From: Microbacterium terregens
Lineage (GTDB): Bacteria; Actinomycetota; Actinomycetes; Actinomycetales; Microbacteriaceae
Direction of reading: 5' to 3'
DNA length: 64,000 nt
Assembly (NCBI RefSeq): GCF_039534975.1
Contig: NZ_BAAAWH010000001.1
Span: 496,001-560,000, forward strand
Under the pieces are notes generated by a model. It ran no database searches. It had not been told where the DNA came from and saw only the letters and a list, made by a program, of their open reading frames with translations. The translations under genes were made by a program, and so were the position numbers. Position 1 is the first letter of the stretch; each line of letters begins with the position of its first letter. Below, one piece after another: positions 16,526-25,055 of this stretch.

Positions 16526-16596
16526 CGCGAGACCGGATAGGCGCCACGAGACCGAGGTCGATCATCCCGGTCTCGTGGCGTCCCTGCGGTCTCGCG
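16526..16596. repeat. 71-bp palindromic element, copy 1 (between convergent genes)
   Basis: Outer arms CGCGAGACCG (16526-16535)/CGGTCTCGCG (16587-16596) and inner arms CGCCACGAGACCG (16542-16554)/CGGTCTCGTGGCG (16568-16580) are perfect. It overlaps the last codons and stop of the LuxR gene and can act as a two-way terminator. A second 71-bp copy lies at 30566-30636 with 59 of 71 identical positions by hand alignment. Confidence 0.85.
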
Positions 16597-19348
16597 GCCG
16601 AAGAGGTGCCAGCTGTTCGGCGAGCTCGGCGCGGGAGCCGATCCCGAGCTTCGTGTAGACCTTGCGCAGGTGGTACTCGATCGTCTTCGGACTCAGGAAG
16701 AGCGCCGCCGCAGCCTCGCGCGTCGTGCGACCCTCTGCCAGCATCACGCTGACCTGCAGCTCCTGCGGGGTGAGCGCCGCCACCGCGTTGACGGCAGTCG
16801 TGCGCACGTGCTCACCGGTCGCGGTGAGCTCGGCGGCCGCCCGTTCCCCCCAGATGCTCGCGCCGAGATCCGAGAAGTCCTCGAGCGCTCGGCGCAGCTG
16901 GACGCGTGCGTCGACGCGGCGCCCCGCCCGGCGCAGCCGCTCCCCGTAGGCCAGTCGGGTCCGTGCGGACTCGAAGCGGTCGAGGGTCTGGTCGTGCCAG
17001 CCCAGGGCGGCCGAGAACCACTCGTCGACCTCGTCCTCGCCGCCGGCCTGGCCGCACGCGCGGTCGGCCCGCGCGCGCGCCCACGGCTGCCCTTTGCGCA
17101 CCGCATCGTCGCGGTATCGGTGCGAAAGGGCCACCGCGTCGGCACGTCGACCGAGTCGCAGCAGGGCGTCCGCCAGTTCGGGCGCCGGGGAGAGGTCGAC
17201 GTCCTGCAGCCCGAGACGATCGAGCAGGATCGTGAGCGCGGACAGGTGTTCCACCGCCCGGTCGGCATCGCCCAGCGACAGCGCGAGGTCGCCGAGCGCG
17301 AACGCGACCCAGGCCTCGCCGATGTGGATGTCGCGGTCTGCGCACAGGGCGGCCGCCTCCGTGGCGTGCGCGCGCGCCGCGTCGGCCTTGCCCGCCCGCG
17401 ATTCGAGCCAGCACAGCCCCGCCAGAGACATCGCCAGCTCCGTGGTCTGCCCCGTGTCGGCGGCGAGACGGATCGACTCGGTGTAGTTCGCCTCCGCCCT
17501 CGTCCACGCCTCCGTCGCCGCCTGGTCTCGCGCGACGTGGAACAGCACCGCCGGCAGTGCTCCGATTCCGGCTGCGGCCCGCACCTCGTCCACAAGGGCC
17601 CGCAGTCGCGCCCCGCTCGTCGCATCGCGAAGGTACAGCGGTGCGAGCATCAGCCACGACAGCCTCCGCGGGTCGCGCAGCAGCTCGGCATCCGTCTCCA
17701 GCAGGGGAACCGCGGCACGGATGTCAGCGGCCCCACCGCGCCCCGAGAGCACCTTCGCCATCCCGGTCGCCATCAGGCCGAGCGCCCGAGCACGCGGTTC
17801 CGACACGGCCGCGCGGAGGCCGGACAGTCGGTCGGCCAGCGTCGACGCGGTGCGAGCGTCGCCGAGGTAATAGGCGGCGTGCACCGCGTCGGCGAGGAGG
17901 ATCGCAGTGTCGTCCGCGCGAGGCGAGAGGTCGGCGGCCGTGAGCAGGATCTCGAGTGCCTCGCGCAGCGAGCCACTGCGCGCCGCGATCGCGGCCCGCA
18001 GCTCGAGCGCCCGCATGGCGGTCGGCGCGACCGTGCGATCCGCCGTCGACTCGGTCGCCCGCCCGTGCTGGTCCAGCAGCGCGAGCGCTCGGTCGCGCAT
18101 CCCCGCGGTCCAGGCCGTGTCCGCGGCGTGCAGCAAGCGTGCGGCGCGCTCGTCGTCATCGGCCGAGAGGTGCGCCGCGCGTTCGAAGGCTCCGGAGCCC
18201 ACCGCGTACGCGGCACGTGCGACCGCCCGCGCGCCGGCCGCCGCGAGCAGGTCGGCGACCCCTGCGTCGGGGTGCCAGGTCGCCTCCGCGAGGTGCCATG
18301 CCCGCCGATCCGCATCCGCCGTCGCGTCGGCGGCGGCGCGGTGGGCCGCACGCCGGTCCTGGGCCGGCGCGGCGGAGTAGGCCGCGGAGCGCAGCAGCGG
18401 ATGCCGGAACTCGACCTCGGCGCCCCGGACAGTGACGAGGCCGAGGTCCTCGGCCTCGTCGATCCGCGCGAGGTCGAGACCCAGCGCGCCGCACACGTCG
18501 GTGATCAGGCGCAGCTCCGACCCGCAGACGGCGGCCACGAGCAGCACCGACCGGCACTCCGGCTCGAGAGACGCGAGCCGACGGCCGAAGGCCTCGGCGA
18601 CTGCGCGCGGCACCCGCAGCGGCAGACCGGTCTCCGCGCTCTCGACCACCTCCCGATCGGCGGCGCTGAGCTCCAGCAGGGCCAGCGGATTTCCCGCGGT
18701 GGCCGTGTGCAGCCGCTGCAGCTGCTCCTCGCCGAGAGGATGCCCGCGCGCGCGTGAGACGAGCGCCCGCGCCGCGGCGATCGTGAGGCCCGGCAGCGGG
18801 AGTGACGGCAGTCCCGCCGCGATGTCATCGCCCTCGGGCGTGCGCACTCCGAACACGACGGCGACCGGGTCGGCCGCGAGGCGCCGCGCGGCGAAGACGA
18901 GAGCGTTCGCCGAGGGGCGGTCGGCCAGGTGCAGGTCGTCCACGACGACGGCGACGGGGCCGTCCTCGGCATACCGGCAGACGAGGCTGAGCAGCGCCGC
19001 CCCGATCGTGAAGCGGTCATGTGCGCCAGGGCGCGAGTCGGCGGGGGTCGCCGGCAGCGCGAGCGCGGCGGAGAGGGCGGCCGCCTGCACGGGCGGGATC
19101 TCCTCGAGCAGCCCGAGCGCAGGACGCGCCAGCTGCAGGAGCGTTCCGAACGGGATGTCGCGCTCGGACTCGACGCCGGTGGCGCGCAGCACCCTCATGT
19201 CCTCGAGTCCGTCGACGGTGTCCTCGAGCACCGCGGTCTTGCCCGCTCCTGCCTCGCCGACCACCACGAGCGCGCCGCTCATCCCCAGGCGGGCCGCCGC
19301 GGTGAGGCGGCCGATCGCCTGCTGTTCGGCCTGCCGACCCACCAGCAT
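16562..19348 (-). CDS. LAL-type LuxR transcriptional regulator (large ATP-binding)
   Basis: A 928-residue MalT/LAL-type activator. An N-terminal STAND ATPase has Walker A GEAGAGKTAV (~30-39) and Walker B VAVVVDDLHLAD (~130-141); a long alpha-helical TPR-like region (~350-850) follows; the C-terminal ~60 residues form a LuxR HTH (LTPQELQVSVMLAEGRTTREAAAALFLSPKTIEYHL). LAL regulators bind an inducer and activate nearby, often biosynthetic, genes. TAGACT on the minus strand ends 7 nt before ATG 19348, so the transcript is probably leaderless. It is divergent from a methyltransferase/glycosyltransferase/hydrolase operon that it most likely controls. Its last codons are inside the 71-bp palindrome. 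Confidence 0.92.
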   Translation of the reverse strand: MLVGRQAEQQAIGRLTAAARLGMSGALVVVGEAGAGKTAVLEDTVDGLEDMRVLRATGVESERDIPFGTLLQLARPALGLLEEIPPVQAAALSAALALPATPADSRPGAHDRFTIGAALLSLVCRYAEDGPVAVVVDDLHLADRPSANALVFAARRLAADPVAVVFGVRTPEGDDIAAGLPSLPLPGLTIAAARALVSRARGHPLGEEQLQRLHTATAGNPLALLELSAADREVVESAETGLPLRVPRAVAEAFGRRLASLEPECRSVLLVAAVCGSELRLITDVCGALGLDLARIDEAEDLGLVTVRGAEVEFRHPLLRSAAYSAAPAQDRRAAHRAAADATADADRRAWHLAEATWHPDAGVADLLAAAGARAVARAAYAVGSGAFERAAHLSADDDERAARLLHAADTAWTAGMRDRALALLDQHGRATESTADRTVAPTAMRALELRAAIAARSGSLREALEILLTAADLSPRADDTAILLADAVHAAYYLGDARTASTLADRLSGLRAAVSEPRARALGLMATGMAKVLSGRGGAADIRAAVPLLETDAELLRDPRRLSWLMLAPLYLRDATSGARLRALVDEVRAAAGIGALPAVLFHVARDQAATEAWTRAEANYTESIRLAADTGQTTELAMSLAGLCWLESRAGKADAARAHATEAAALCADRDIHIGEAWVAFALGDLALSLGDADRAVEHLSALTILLDRLGLQDVDLSPAPELADALLRLGRRADAVALSHRYRDDAVRKGQPWARARADRACGQAGGEDEVDEWFSAALGWHDQTLDRFESARTRLAYGERLRRAGRRVDARVQLRRALEDFSDLGASIWGERAAAELTATGEHVRTTAVNAVAALTPQELQVSVMLAEGRTTREAAAALFLSPKTIEYHLRKVYTKLGIGSRAELAEQLAPLRPRDRRDATRPG

Positions 19349-19355
19349 GGCCCCG

Positions 19356-19361
19356 AGTCTA
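19356..19361 (-). promoter_or_regulatory. -10 TAGACT for the leaderless LuxR gene
   Basis: TAGACT on the minus strand followed by 7 nt and the ATG; the start codon is expected to be at or next to +1. Confidence 0.55.
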
Positions 19362-19481
19362 GGCTCGTCTCCCAGCCCCGCGCTCGGGGCAGGAGGGCAG
19401 ATCGGAGGACCGTGCCCGCGGCATCCATCCTCCCGTTCGCGCCTCTCCTCGGGTGTGGTCTTCTCGCGCGGCTCCACGAAC

Positions 19482-19526
19482 CAGGGGGTCCCCCTGATGC
19501 GGCGTCGGGATGCCGCTTCCTACGGT
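19482..19526 (+). promoter_or_regulatory. Candidate LuxR/LAL operator and promoter of the methyltransferase operon
   Basis: CAGGGGG-T-CCCCCTG (19482-19496) is a perfect 15-nt palindrome. It is followed by GCGGC/GCCGC dyad bases and by TACGGT (19521-19526), a TAnnnT -10. If transcription starts near 19533 the palindrome is centred near -44, where a class II activator would touch polymerase. The leader is then ~65 nt. Confidence 0.5.
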
Positions 19527-19597
19527 CGAGGCATCCCACCGGCGCACCGCGTCGACGGGTCCACCGCACAACACCGGCATCACCGAAGGAGCACGCC

Positions 19598-20677
19598 ATG
19601 TCCACCACCGCACCAGCGACCGAGATCGACGCCGACAAGCTCATGAGCTTCGTCTTCCGTGCCGTCGACGAGGTCGGAGCGACCCTCAACGCCGGGCTCG
19701 TCGTCATGGGCGACAAACTCGGCTACTACCGGGACCTGGCCCAGAACGGTCCGAGCACGCCCGCTCAACTGGCCGAGCGGACGCAGACGGCCGAGCCGTA
19801 CGCGCGCGAATGGCTGAACGCGCAGGCGGCGGGCGACTACGTCACCTACGATCCGGCGACGAAGCGCTACACGCTGCCGCCGGAGCAGGCGATCGCGATG
19901 ACCGAGGCCGACAGCCCCGCGTTCCTGCCCGGGTTCTTCCAGTTCGCCCTCGGCACCCTGCACGACACCGAGCACATCGTGGACGCCGCACGCAGCGGCG
20001 CGGGGTTCGGCTGGCACCAGCACGACGCGGACGTGTACGCGGGGTGCGAGCGCTTCTTCCGTCCCGGGTACCACGCGAATCTTCTCGACTCGTGGATTCC
20101 CGCCCTCGACGGTGTGGAGCAGAAACTCCGCGACGGCGCCCTGGTCGCCGATGTGGGCTGCGGTCACGGGGCCTCGACCATCCTGCTGGCCCAGGCCTTC
20201 CCCGCATCGACCTTCATCGGGTCGGACTACCACGCCGGCTCGATCGAGACGGCGCGGCTGCGTGCCGCCGAGGCAGGGGTGGCCGACCGTGTTCGGTTCG
20301 AAGTCGCCTCCGGTCAGGAGTTCAGTGGCACGGGTTACGACCTCGTGGCGATGTTCGACAGCCTCCACGACATGGGGGATCCGGTCGGCGCTGCGCGCCA
20401 CGTGCGCGAGGCGATCGCCGACGACGGCACGTGGATGGTCATCGAGCCGATGGCCGGCGACCACGTCGAGGACAACTTCAACACGGTGGGACGCGTGTAC
20501 TACGGCTTCTCGACGCTGCTGTGCACCCCGGCTTCCCTGTCGCAGGATGTCGGCCTGGCGCTCGGGGCACAGGCGGGGCCCGCGCGCATCCGGGACGTCA
20601 CGGCGGCCGGCGGCTTCACCCGGTTCCGCAGCGCCACCGAGACGCCCTTCAACCGCGTCTTCGAAGTGCGCCCCTGA
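19598..20677 (+). CDS. Class I SAM-dependent methyltransferase with N-terminal winged helix
   Basis: A 359-residue protein. The N-terminal ~90 residues are a winged-helix dimerisation module (LGYYRDLAQNGPSTPAQLAERT... YAREWLNAQAAGDYV), as in O-methyltransferases; the SAM domain has motif I VADVGCGHGAST (~183-194), followed by FIGSDYHAGSIETAR and a YDLVAMFDSLHDMG motif. It resembles the Rv2258c-type actinobacterial family, whose substrates are not well defined. ATG 19598 follows AAGGAG at 8 nt. It is the first gene of a three-gene operon downstream of a LAL regulator, suggesting an induced modification pathway. Confidence 0.9.
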   Translation: MSTTAPATEIDADKLMSFVFRAVDEVGATLNAGLVVMGDKLGYYRDLAQNGPSTPAQLAERTQTAEPYAREWLNAQAAGDYVTYDPATKRYTLPPEQAIAMTEADSPAFLPGFFQFALGTLHDTEHIVDAARSGAGFGWHQHDADVYAGCERFFRPGYHANLLDSWIPALDGVEQKLRDGALVADVGCGHGASTILLAQAFPASTFIGSDYHAGSIETARLRAAEAGVADRVRFEVASGQEFSGTGYDLVAMFDSLHDMGDPVGAARHVREAIADDGTWMVIEPMAGDHVEDNFNTVGRVYYGFSTLLCTPASLSQDVGLALGAQAGPARIRDVTAAGGFTRFRSATETPFNRVFEVRP

Positions 20678-20717
20678 CACCGGCGGATCGCAGGAGCACA
20701 CTGGAGGAATGGCGACG

Positions 20718-21962
20718 ATGTCCGGCCAGAGCCGCACCTGGGTCCGCGCCCAGCGCCGGCCCCGGCGGGCGCTGTTCCTCTCCTCGCCGATCGGACTCGG
20801 CCATGCCCGCCGCGACATCGCGATCGCGCAGGAACTGCGGTTGCTGCACCCCGACCTGCAGATCGACTGGCTGGCGCAGCATCCCGTCACCCGAGTCTTG
20901 GCGGATGCCGGAGAACCTGTGCATCCGGCATCCGCCATGCTCGCCAACGAGTCCGCGCACATCGAGGACGAGTCCGCCGACCACGACCTGCACGCGTTCC
21001 AGGCGATCCGGCGGATGGACGAGATCCTCGTGAACAACTTCATGGTGTTCAACGACGTGGTCGAGGAGACCTTCTACGACCTGGTGATCGGGGACGAGGC
21101 GTGGGAGGTCGACTACTTCCTGCACGAGAACCCCGAGCTCAAGCGCTTCGCCTTCGCGTGGATGACCGATTTCGTGGGGTGGCTGCCGATGCCCGCCGGC
21201 GGGGATGCCGAGGCGGCACTGACCGCGGACTACAACGCCGAGATGCTCGAGCAGCGATCGCGCTACCGGCGGCTGCGCGATCGCTCGATCTTCGTCGGGA
21301 ACCCGGATGACGTGATCGACGCCTCGTTCGGGGCCGGGCTGCCGGGCATCCGCGAATGGACGGCGGCGAACTACGACTTCGCCGGATATGTCACCGGCTT
21401 CGCCCCGCCGTCCGAGGCGGAGCGGGCGGCCGTGCGGGCGCGGCTGGGGGTCGCGCCCGACGAGCTGCTGTGCGTGGTGACCGTCGGGGGGTCCGGCGTG
21501 GGCGAAGCGCTGCTGCACCGGGTGATGGACGCGATCCCGCTCGCGCGGCGCCTGCGGCCCGAGCTGCGGTTCCTGGTCGTCACGGGTCCGCGGATCGATC
21601 CGGCGTCGCTGCCGCGGCGCCAGGGCGCGACGGTGCGCGGGTTCGTGCCCGACCTGTACCTGACGCTCGCCGCATGCGATGTCGCCGTCGTGCAGGGCGG
21701 GCTCACCACGACGATGGAGCTGACTGCGGGGCAGCGGCCGTTCCTGTACGTGCCGCTGGAGAACCACTTCGAGCAGAACTTCCATGTGCGCCACCGCCTG
21801 AGCCGATACGGCGCCGGCCGCTGCATCCGCTATGCCGAGGCCAGTGATCCGGCGGCGCTCGCCGACGCTCTGATCGCCGAGCTGTCGCACCACGTGCACT
21901 ACCGGCCCGTCGAGACGGACGGCGCCGCCCGCGCCGCGGTGCTTCTGGGGGAGCTGATCTGA
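20718..21962 (+). CDS. GT28/MurG-like glycosyltransferase
   Basis: A 414-residue GT-B protein. The N-terminal loop RALFLSSPIGLGHARRDIAIAQ is the GxGH sequence of MurG/GT28 enzymes; the C-terminal donor site is VAVVQGGLTTTMELTAGQRPFLYVPL followed by HFEQNFHVRHRL, the usual G-G...E...P...(E)Q pattern. GGAGG lies only 1 nt before ATG 20709 and 10 nt before ATG 20718, so I chose 20718; the two differ by three residues. The stop overlaps the hydrolase start by 1 nt (TGATG), giving tight coupling. Acceptor unknown; it could glycosylate the product methylated by the upstream enzyme. Confidence 0.82.
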   Translation: MSGQSRTWVRAQRRPRRALFLSSPIGLGHARRDIAIAQELRLLHPDLQIDWLAQHPVTRVLADAGEPVHPASAMLANESAHIEDESADHDLHAFQAIRRMDEILVNNFMVFNDVVEETFYDLVIGDEAWEVDYFLHENPELKRFAFAWMTDFVGWLPMPAGGDAEAALTADYNAEMLEQRSRYRRLRDRSIFVGNPDDVIDASFGAGLPGIREWTAANYDFAGYVTGFAPPSEAERAAVRARLGVAPDELLCVVTVGGSGVGEALLHRVMDAIPLARRLRPELRFLVVTGPRIDPASLPRRQGATVRGFVPDLYLTLAACDVAVVQGGLTTTMELTAGQRPFLYVPLENHFEQNFHVRHRLSRYGAGRCIRYAEASDPAALADALIAELSHHVHYRPVETDGAARAAVLLGELI

Positions 21963-22834
21963 TGCGCGCCGTGCAGCCGGTGCAGAGCGACTTCGCCGAG
22001 CGGGACGGCGTCACGATCCACTTCGAGGTCTACGGGGAGGGTTCGCCGACGGTGTACCTGCTCATGCCCGACGTCATCGTGCACAGCCGGGCGTGGAAGG
22101 GGCAGATCCCGTTCCTGTCGCGGTTGTGCCGCGTGGTGGTGAGCGACCCGCCGGGCAACGGCCTCAGCCCGGTCCCGGATTCCCTCGACCGGATGGGCAC
22201 GCGCGCGCGCCTGGACGATCAGTGGGCGGTGCTGGACGCGGTGGGCGCCGACCGGGCGATCCTGGTCGGCGTGTGCACCGGCGCCGGACACGCGCTGACG
22301 ATGGCGGCCGAGCACCCCGAGCGCGTGCTCGGCGTGTGCGCGATCAACCCCGGGCTGCTGCTGACGGAGCCGCTGCCGCACCGGATCGCGTTCGATTTCG
22401 ACGAGCACCGCGACACCTACGTCGGGTGGCAGAAGCAGAACCGGAACTACTGGCGGCAGGACTGGCCGGACTTCTCGCGGTTCTTCTTCGGCGAGATGTT
22501 CCCCGAGCCGCACTCCTCGAAGCAGATCGAGGACTGCGTCGCATGGTCGCTGGGGGCGGGCGCCGAGACGATGCTGCGCGAGAACGACGCGCGTCCGTAC
22601 CTCGATGACGAGATCCCCCGGGCGCGGGCGATCTGCGAGGCGGTGCGCTGCCCGGTTCTGGTGATCAACGGGTCGCTCGATCAGTGCCAGAATCCGCTGC
22701 GCAGCCCCATCGTGGCCGACCTGACCGGCGGGCAGCTGGTCGTCATCGAGGGCGGCGGGCACCTGCCGCAGGCGCGGGATCCGGTCAAGGTCAACCTGCT
22801 GCTGCGCGACTTCATCCGCCGCGTCGCGCCCTGA
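21962..22834 (+). CDS. Alpha/beta hydrolase with cysteine nucleophile
   Basis: A 290-residue alpha/beta hydrolase. The nucleophile elbow reads GVCTGAG with Cys at residue 105 in place of Ser; the acid is probably Asp240 (NGSLDQC) and the base His267 (GGGHLP). The oxyanion-side motif is the LLMPDVIVHSR region, and a cap domain lies at ~130-215. Cys at this position is known in dienelactone hydrolase (GxCxG), but overall sequence here resembles proline-iminopeptidase/haloperoxidase-like hydrolases. It is translationally coupled to the glycosyltransferase, so both are likely to be needed in a fixed ratio. Substrate unknown. Confidence 0.87.
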   Translation: MRAVQPVQSDFAERDGVTIHFEVYGEGSPTVYLLMPDVIVHSRAWKGQIPFLSRLCRVVVSDPPGNGLSPVPDSLDRMGTRARLDDQWAVLDAVGADRAILVGVCTGAGHALTMAAEHPERVLGVCAINPGLLLTEPLPHRIAFDFDEHRDTYVGWQKQNRNYWRQDWPDFSRFFFGEMFPEPHSSKQIEDCVAWSLGAGAETMLRENDARPYLDDEIPRARAICEAVRCPVLVINGSLDQCQNPLRSPIVADLTGGQLVVIEGGGHLPQARDPVKVNLLLRDFIRRVAP

Positions 22835-22853
22835 TCCGCGCCCGTTCCCCCCC

Positions 22854-22914
22854 GTTCACTTGCGCTGTTCGTACGGGCGGACCGTGTTTTCGCGTACAAA
22901 CAGGGCAAGTGAAC
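22854..22914. repeat. 61-bp intergenic palindrome
   Basis: 22-nt arms (starting GTTCACTTGC and ending GCAAGTGAAC) match at 20 of 22 positions around a 17-nt loop. It sits 20 nt after the hydrolase stop and before the RecQ promoter, and could terminate the operon. Its inner 39 nt run from CTGTTCG to ACAAACAG, the same length and arm plan as the 39-bp dyads elsewhere in the window. Confidence 0.75.
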
Positions 22915-22946
22915 AGAGGGGGCGCGGGGCTGTCAGCTGCCCGGGC

Positions 22947-22952
22947 TACCCT
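22947..22952 (+). promoter_or_regulatory. -10 TACCCT for leaderless recQ
   Basis: TACCCT is followed by 7 nt and the ATG at 22960, with no Shine-Dalgarno sequence, indicating a leaderless transcript. Confidence 0.5.
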
Positions 22953-22959
22953 TGAGCCG

Positions 22960-24987
22960 ATGAGCACTCCGTCCGCCGATCCGTACGCCGATGCGGTGTG
23001 GGCCACCGACGACGAGCCGCCACCCGACTTCTTCTCCGCCCCCGGCGACGACGCGTGGGCACCGCCCGCTGACGACTCCTGGGCCCCGCCGCCGGACGAC
23101 GGCTGGGTGCCGGGCGCTTCGGTCGCGGCATCCGCACCGCCGGCCCCCCTGGCAGCCGCCCCCGCTCGCTACGCCACCTCGGCCGAGGCGCTGCACACGG
23201 TCTTCGGGTACGAATCGTTCCGCGGCAATCAGGCCGCCGCGATCGACCAGATCGTCCAGGGTGGGGATGCTGTCGTCCTCATGCCCACGGGCGCCGGAAA
23301 GAGTCTGATCTACCAGATCCCCGCACTGGTGCGACCCGGCACCGGCCTGGTGGTCAGCCCGCTCATCGCGCTGATGCACGATCAGGTCGACGCGCTGGTC
23401 GCCAATGGCGTGCGCGCCGCGTACCTCAACTCCACGCAGGCCGCGCCGCAGCGCGCGGCGGTCGAGGGGGCATATCTGGCCGGCGAACTCGACCTGATCT
23501 ACGTCGCGCCCGAGCGTCTCTCGAACGCGTCCACGCGGTCCCTGCTGCAGCGCGGCACGCTCAGCGTCATCGCGATCGACGAAGCCCACTGCGTGTCGCA
23601 GTGGGGTCACGATTTCCGCCCCGACTACCTCACCCTCGGCGAGCTCGGCACGCAGTTCCCCGGCGTGCCCCGTGTCGCGCTGACGGCCACTGCGACCGAC
23701 GCGACGCACCGCGAGATCACCGAGCGGCTGCGCCTGAACGAGGCGCAGCACTTCGTGGCGAGCTTCGACCGGCCGAACATCCAGTACCGCATCGATCCCA
23801 AGGTCGAGCCGCGCAAGCAGCTGCTCGCCTTCATCCGGTCGCAGCCGGAGCGTTCCGCGGGAATCGTGTACGCGCTGAGCCGCAAGAGCGTGGACCAGAC
23901 CGCCGAGTACCTGCGCACGCAGGGCATCGACGCTCTGGCCTACCACGCGGGTCTGGACTCATCGATCCGTGCCGCGCATCAGTCCCGGTTCCTGCGCGAT
24001 GACGGCGTCGTGATGGTCGCCACGATCGCGTTCGGCATGGGCATCGACAAGCCCGACGTGCGCTTCGTCGCGCACATCGATCTGCCGAAGTCCGTCGAGG
24101 GCTACTACCAGGAGACCGGTCGCGCCGGTCGCGACGGCGAGCCGGCCGTCGCGTGGATGGCCTACGGCCTGGGCGATGTCGTGCAGCAGCGTCGCATGAT
24201 CGACCAGTCGCCGGGGGAGCGCTCGTACAAGATGCGCCTCGGCCAGCACCTCGACGCCATGCTCGCCCTGTGCGAGACGGTGGGATGCCGTCGCCAGAAC
24301 CTTCTGGGCTACTTCGGTGAGCCGTCGGGTGCGTGCGGCAACTGCGACACCTGCCTGGAGGCGCCCGACACGTGGGACGGCCTCGTGCCCGCGCAGAAGC
24401 TGCTGTCCACCATCGTGCGCCTGCAGCGCGAGCGCGGACAGGCGTTCGGGGCCGGGCACCTCGTCGACATCCTGCGCGGTGCCTCCACGGACCGCATCCG
24501 CCAGCAGGGTCACGACGCCCTCTCGACGTACGGTCTGGGCGCCGACCTGACCGATCAGGACTGGCGCAGCGTGATCCGGCAGCTTCTGGCCGGCGGCATC
24601 CTGGTCCCGAAGGGCGAATACGGAACCCTCGCGCTGGGCGAATCCGCCGGATCGGTGCTGCGCGGCGAGGCTCCGGTGCCGCTGCGCCGCGACGTGCTGG
24701 GCAGAACCGGATCGGGCTCGCCGCGGACGCGGAAGACACCGGCATCCGACGCCCTCGAAGTCGGCGACCGGCCGCTGTTCGAGTCGCTGCGGGAGTGGCG
24801 CGCCGGCGTCGCGAAGGAACAGGGGATGCCGGCGTACATCGTCTTCGGCGACGCCACGCTGCGCGCGCTGGCCGAGCAGCGCCCCGCGTCGCTCGCCGAT
24901 CTGGACGGCATCACCGGCATCGGCGCGAAGAAGCGCGAGGCATACGGCAGCGCCGTCCTCGCGGTGATCTCGGGCTCGCCTCAGTAG
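22960..24987 (+). CDS. recQ: ATP-dependent DNA helicase RecQ
   Basis: A 675-residue RecQ, a 3'-5' DNA helicase in recombination and fork repair. Residues ~75-280 and 280-420 are the two RecA lobes with Walker A MPTGAGKS (~108-115), DEAH-type box AIDEAHCVSQWGHDFRPDY (~206-224) and motif VI ETGRAGRDGE. The RQC zinc site has four Cys (CETVGC... CGNCDTC, ~445-467). A winged-helix and a C-terminal HRDC domain (~595-675, SLREWRAGVAKEQGMPAYIVF) follow, so the full classical architecture is present. The first ~70 residues are an unusual acidic extension with three DDxW repeats. ATG 22960 is set by the -10 spacing. Confidence 0.95.
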   Translation: MSTPSADPYADAVWATDDEPPPDFFSAPGDDAWAPPADDSWAPPPDDGWVPGASVAASAPPAPLAAAPARYATSAEALHTVFGYESFRGNQAAAIDQIVQGGDAVVLMPTGAGKSLIYQIPALVRPGTGLVVSPLIALMHDQVDALVANGVRAAYLNSTQAAPQRAAVEGAYLAGELDLIYVAPERLSNASTRSLLQRGTLSVIAIDEAHCVSQWGHDFRPDYLTLGELGTQFPGVPRVALTATATDATHREITERLRLNEAQHFVASFDRPNIQYRIDPKVEPRKQLLAFIRSQPERSAGIVYALSRKSVDQTAEYLRTQGIDALAYHAGLDSSIRAAHQSRFLRDDGVVMVATIAFGMGIDKPDVRFVAHIDLPKSVEGYYQETGRAGRDGEPAVAWMAYGLGDVVQQRRMIDQSPGERSYKMRLGQHLDAMLALCETVGCRRQNLLGYFGEPSGACGNCDTCLEAPDTWDGLVPAQKLLSTIVRLQRERGQAFGAGHLVDILRGASTDRIRQQGHDALSTYGLGADLTDQDWRSVIRQLLAGGILVPKGEYGTLALGESAGSVLRGEAPVPLRRDVLGRTGSGSPRTRKTPASDALEVGDRPLFESLREWRAGVAKEQGMPAYIVFGDATLRALAEQRPASLADLDGITGIGAKKREAYGSAVLAVISGSPQ

Positions 24988-25055
24988 GCTGACCGCAACG
25001 GGCCGACGCGGGTCCGCGGTCTCGGGCCGGCGCGGCCCCTGGGGAAGGTTCACCG

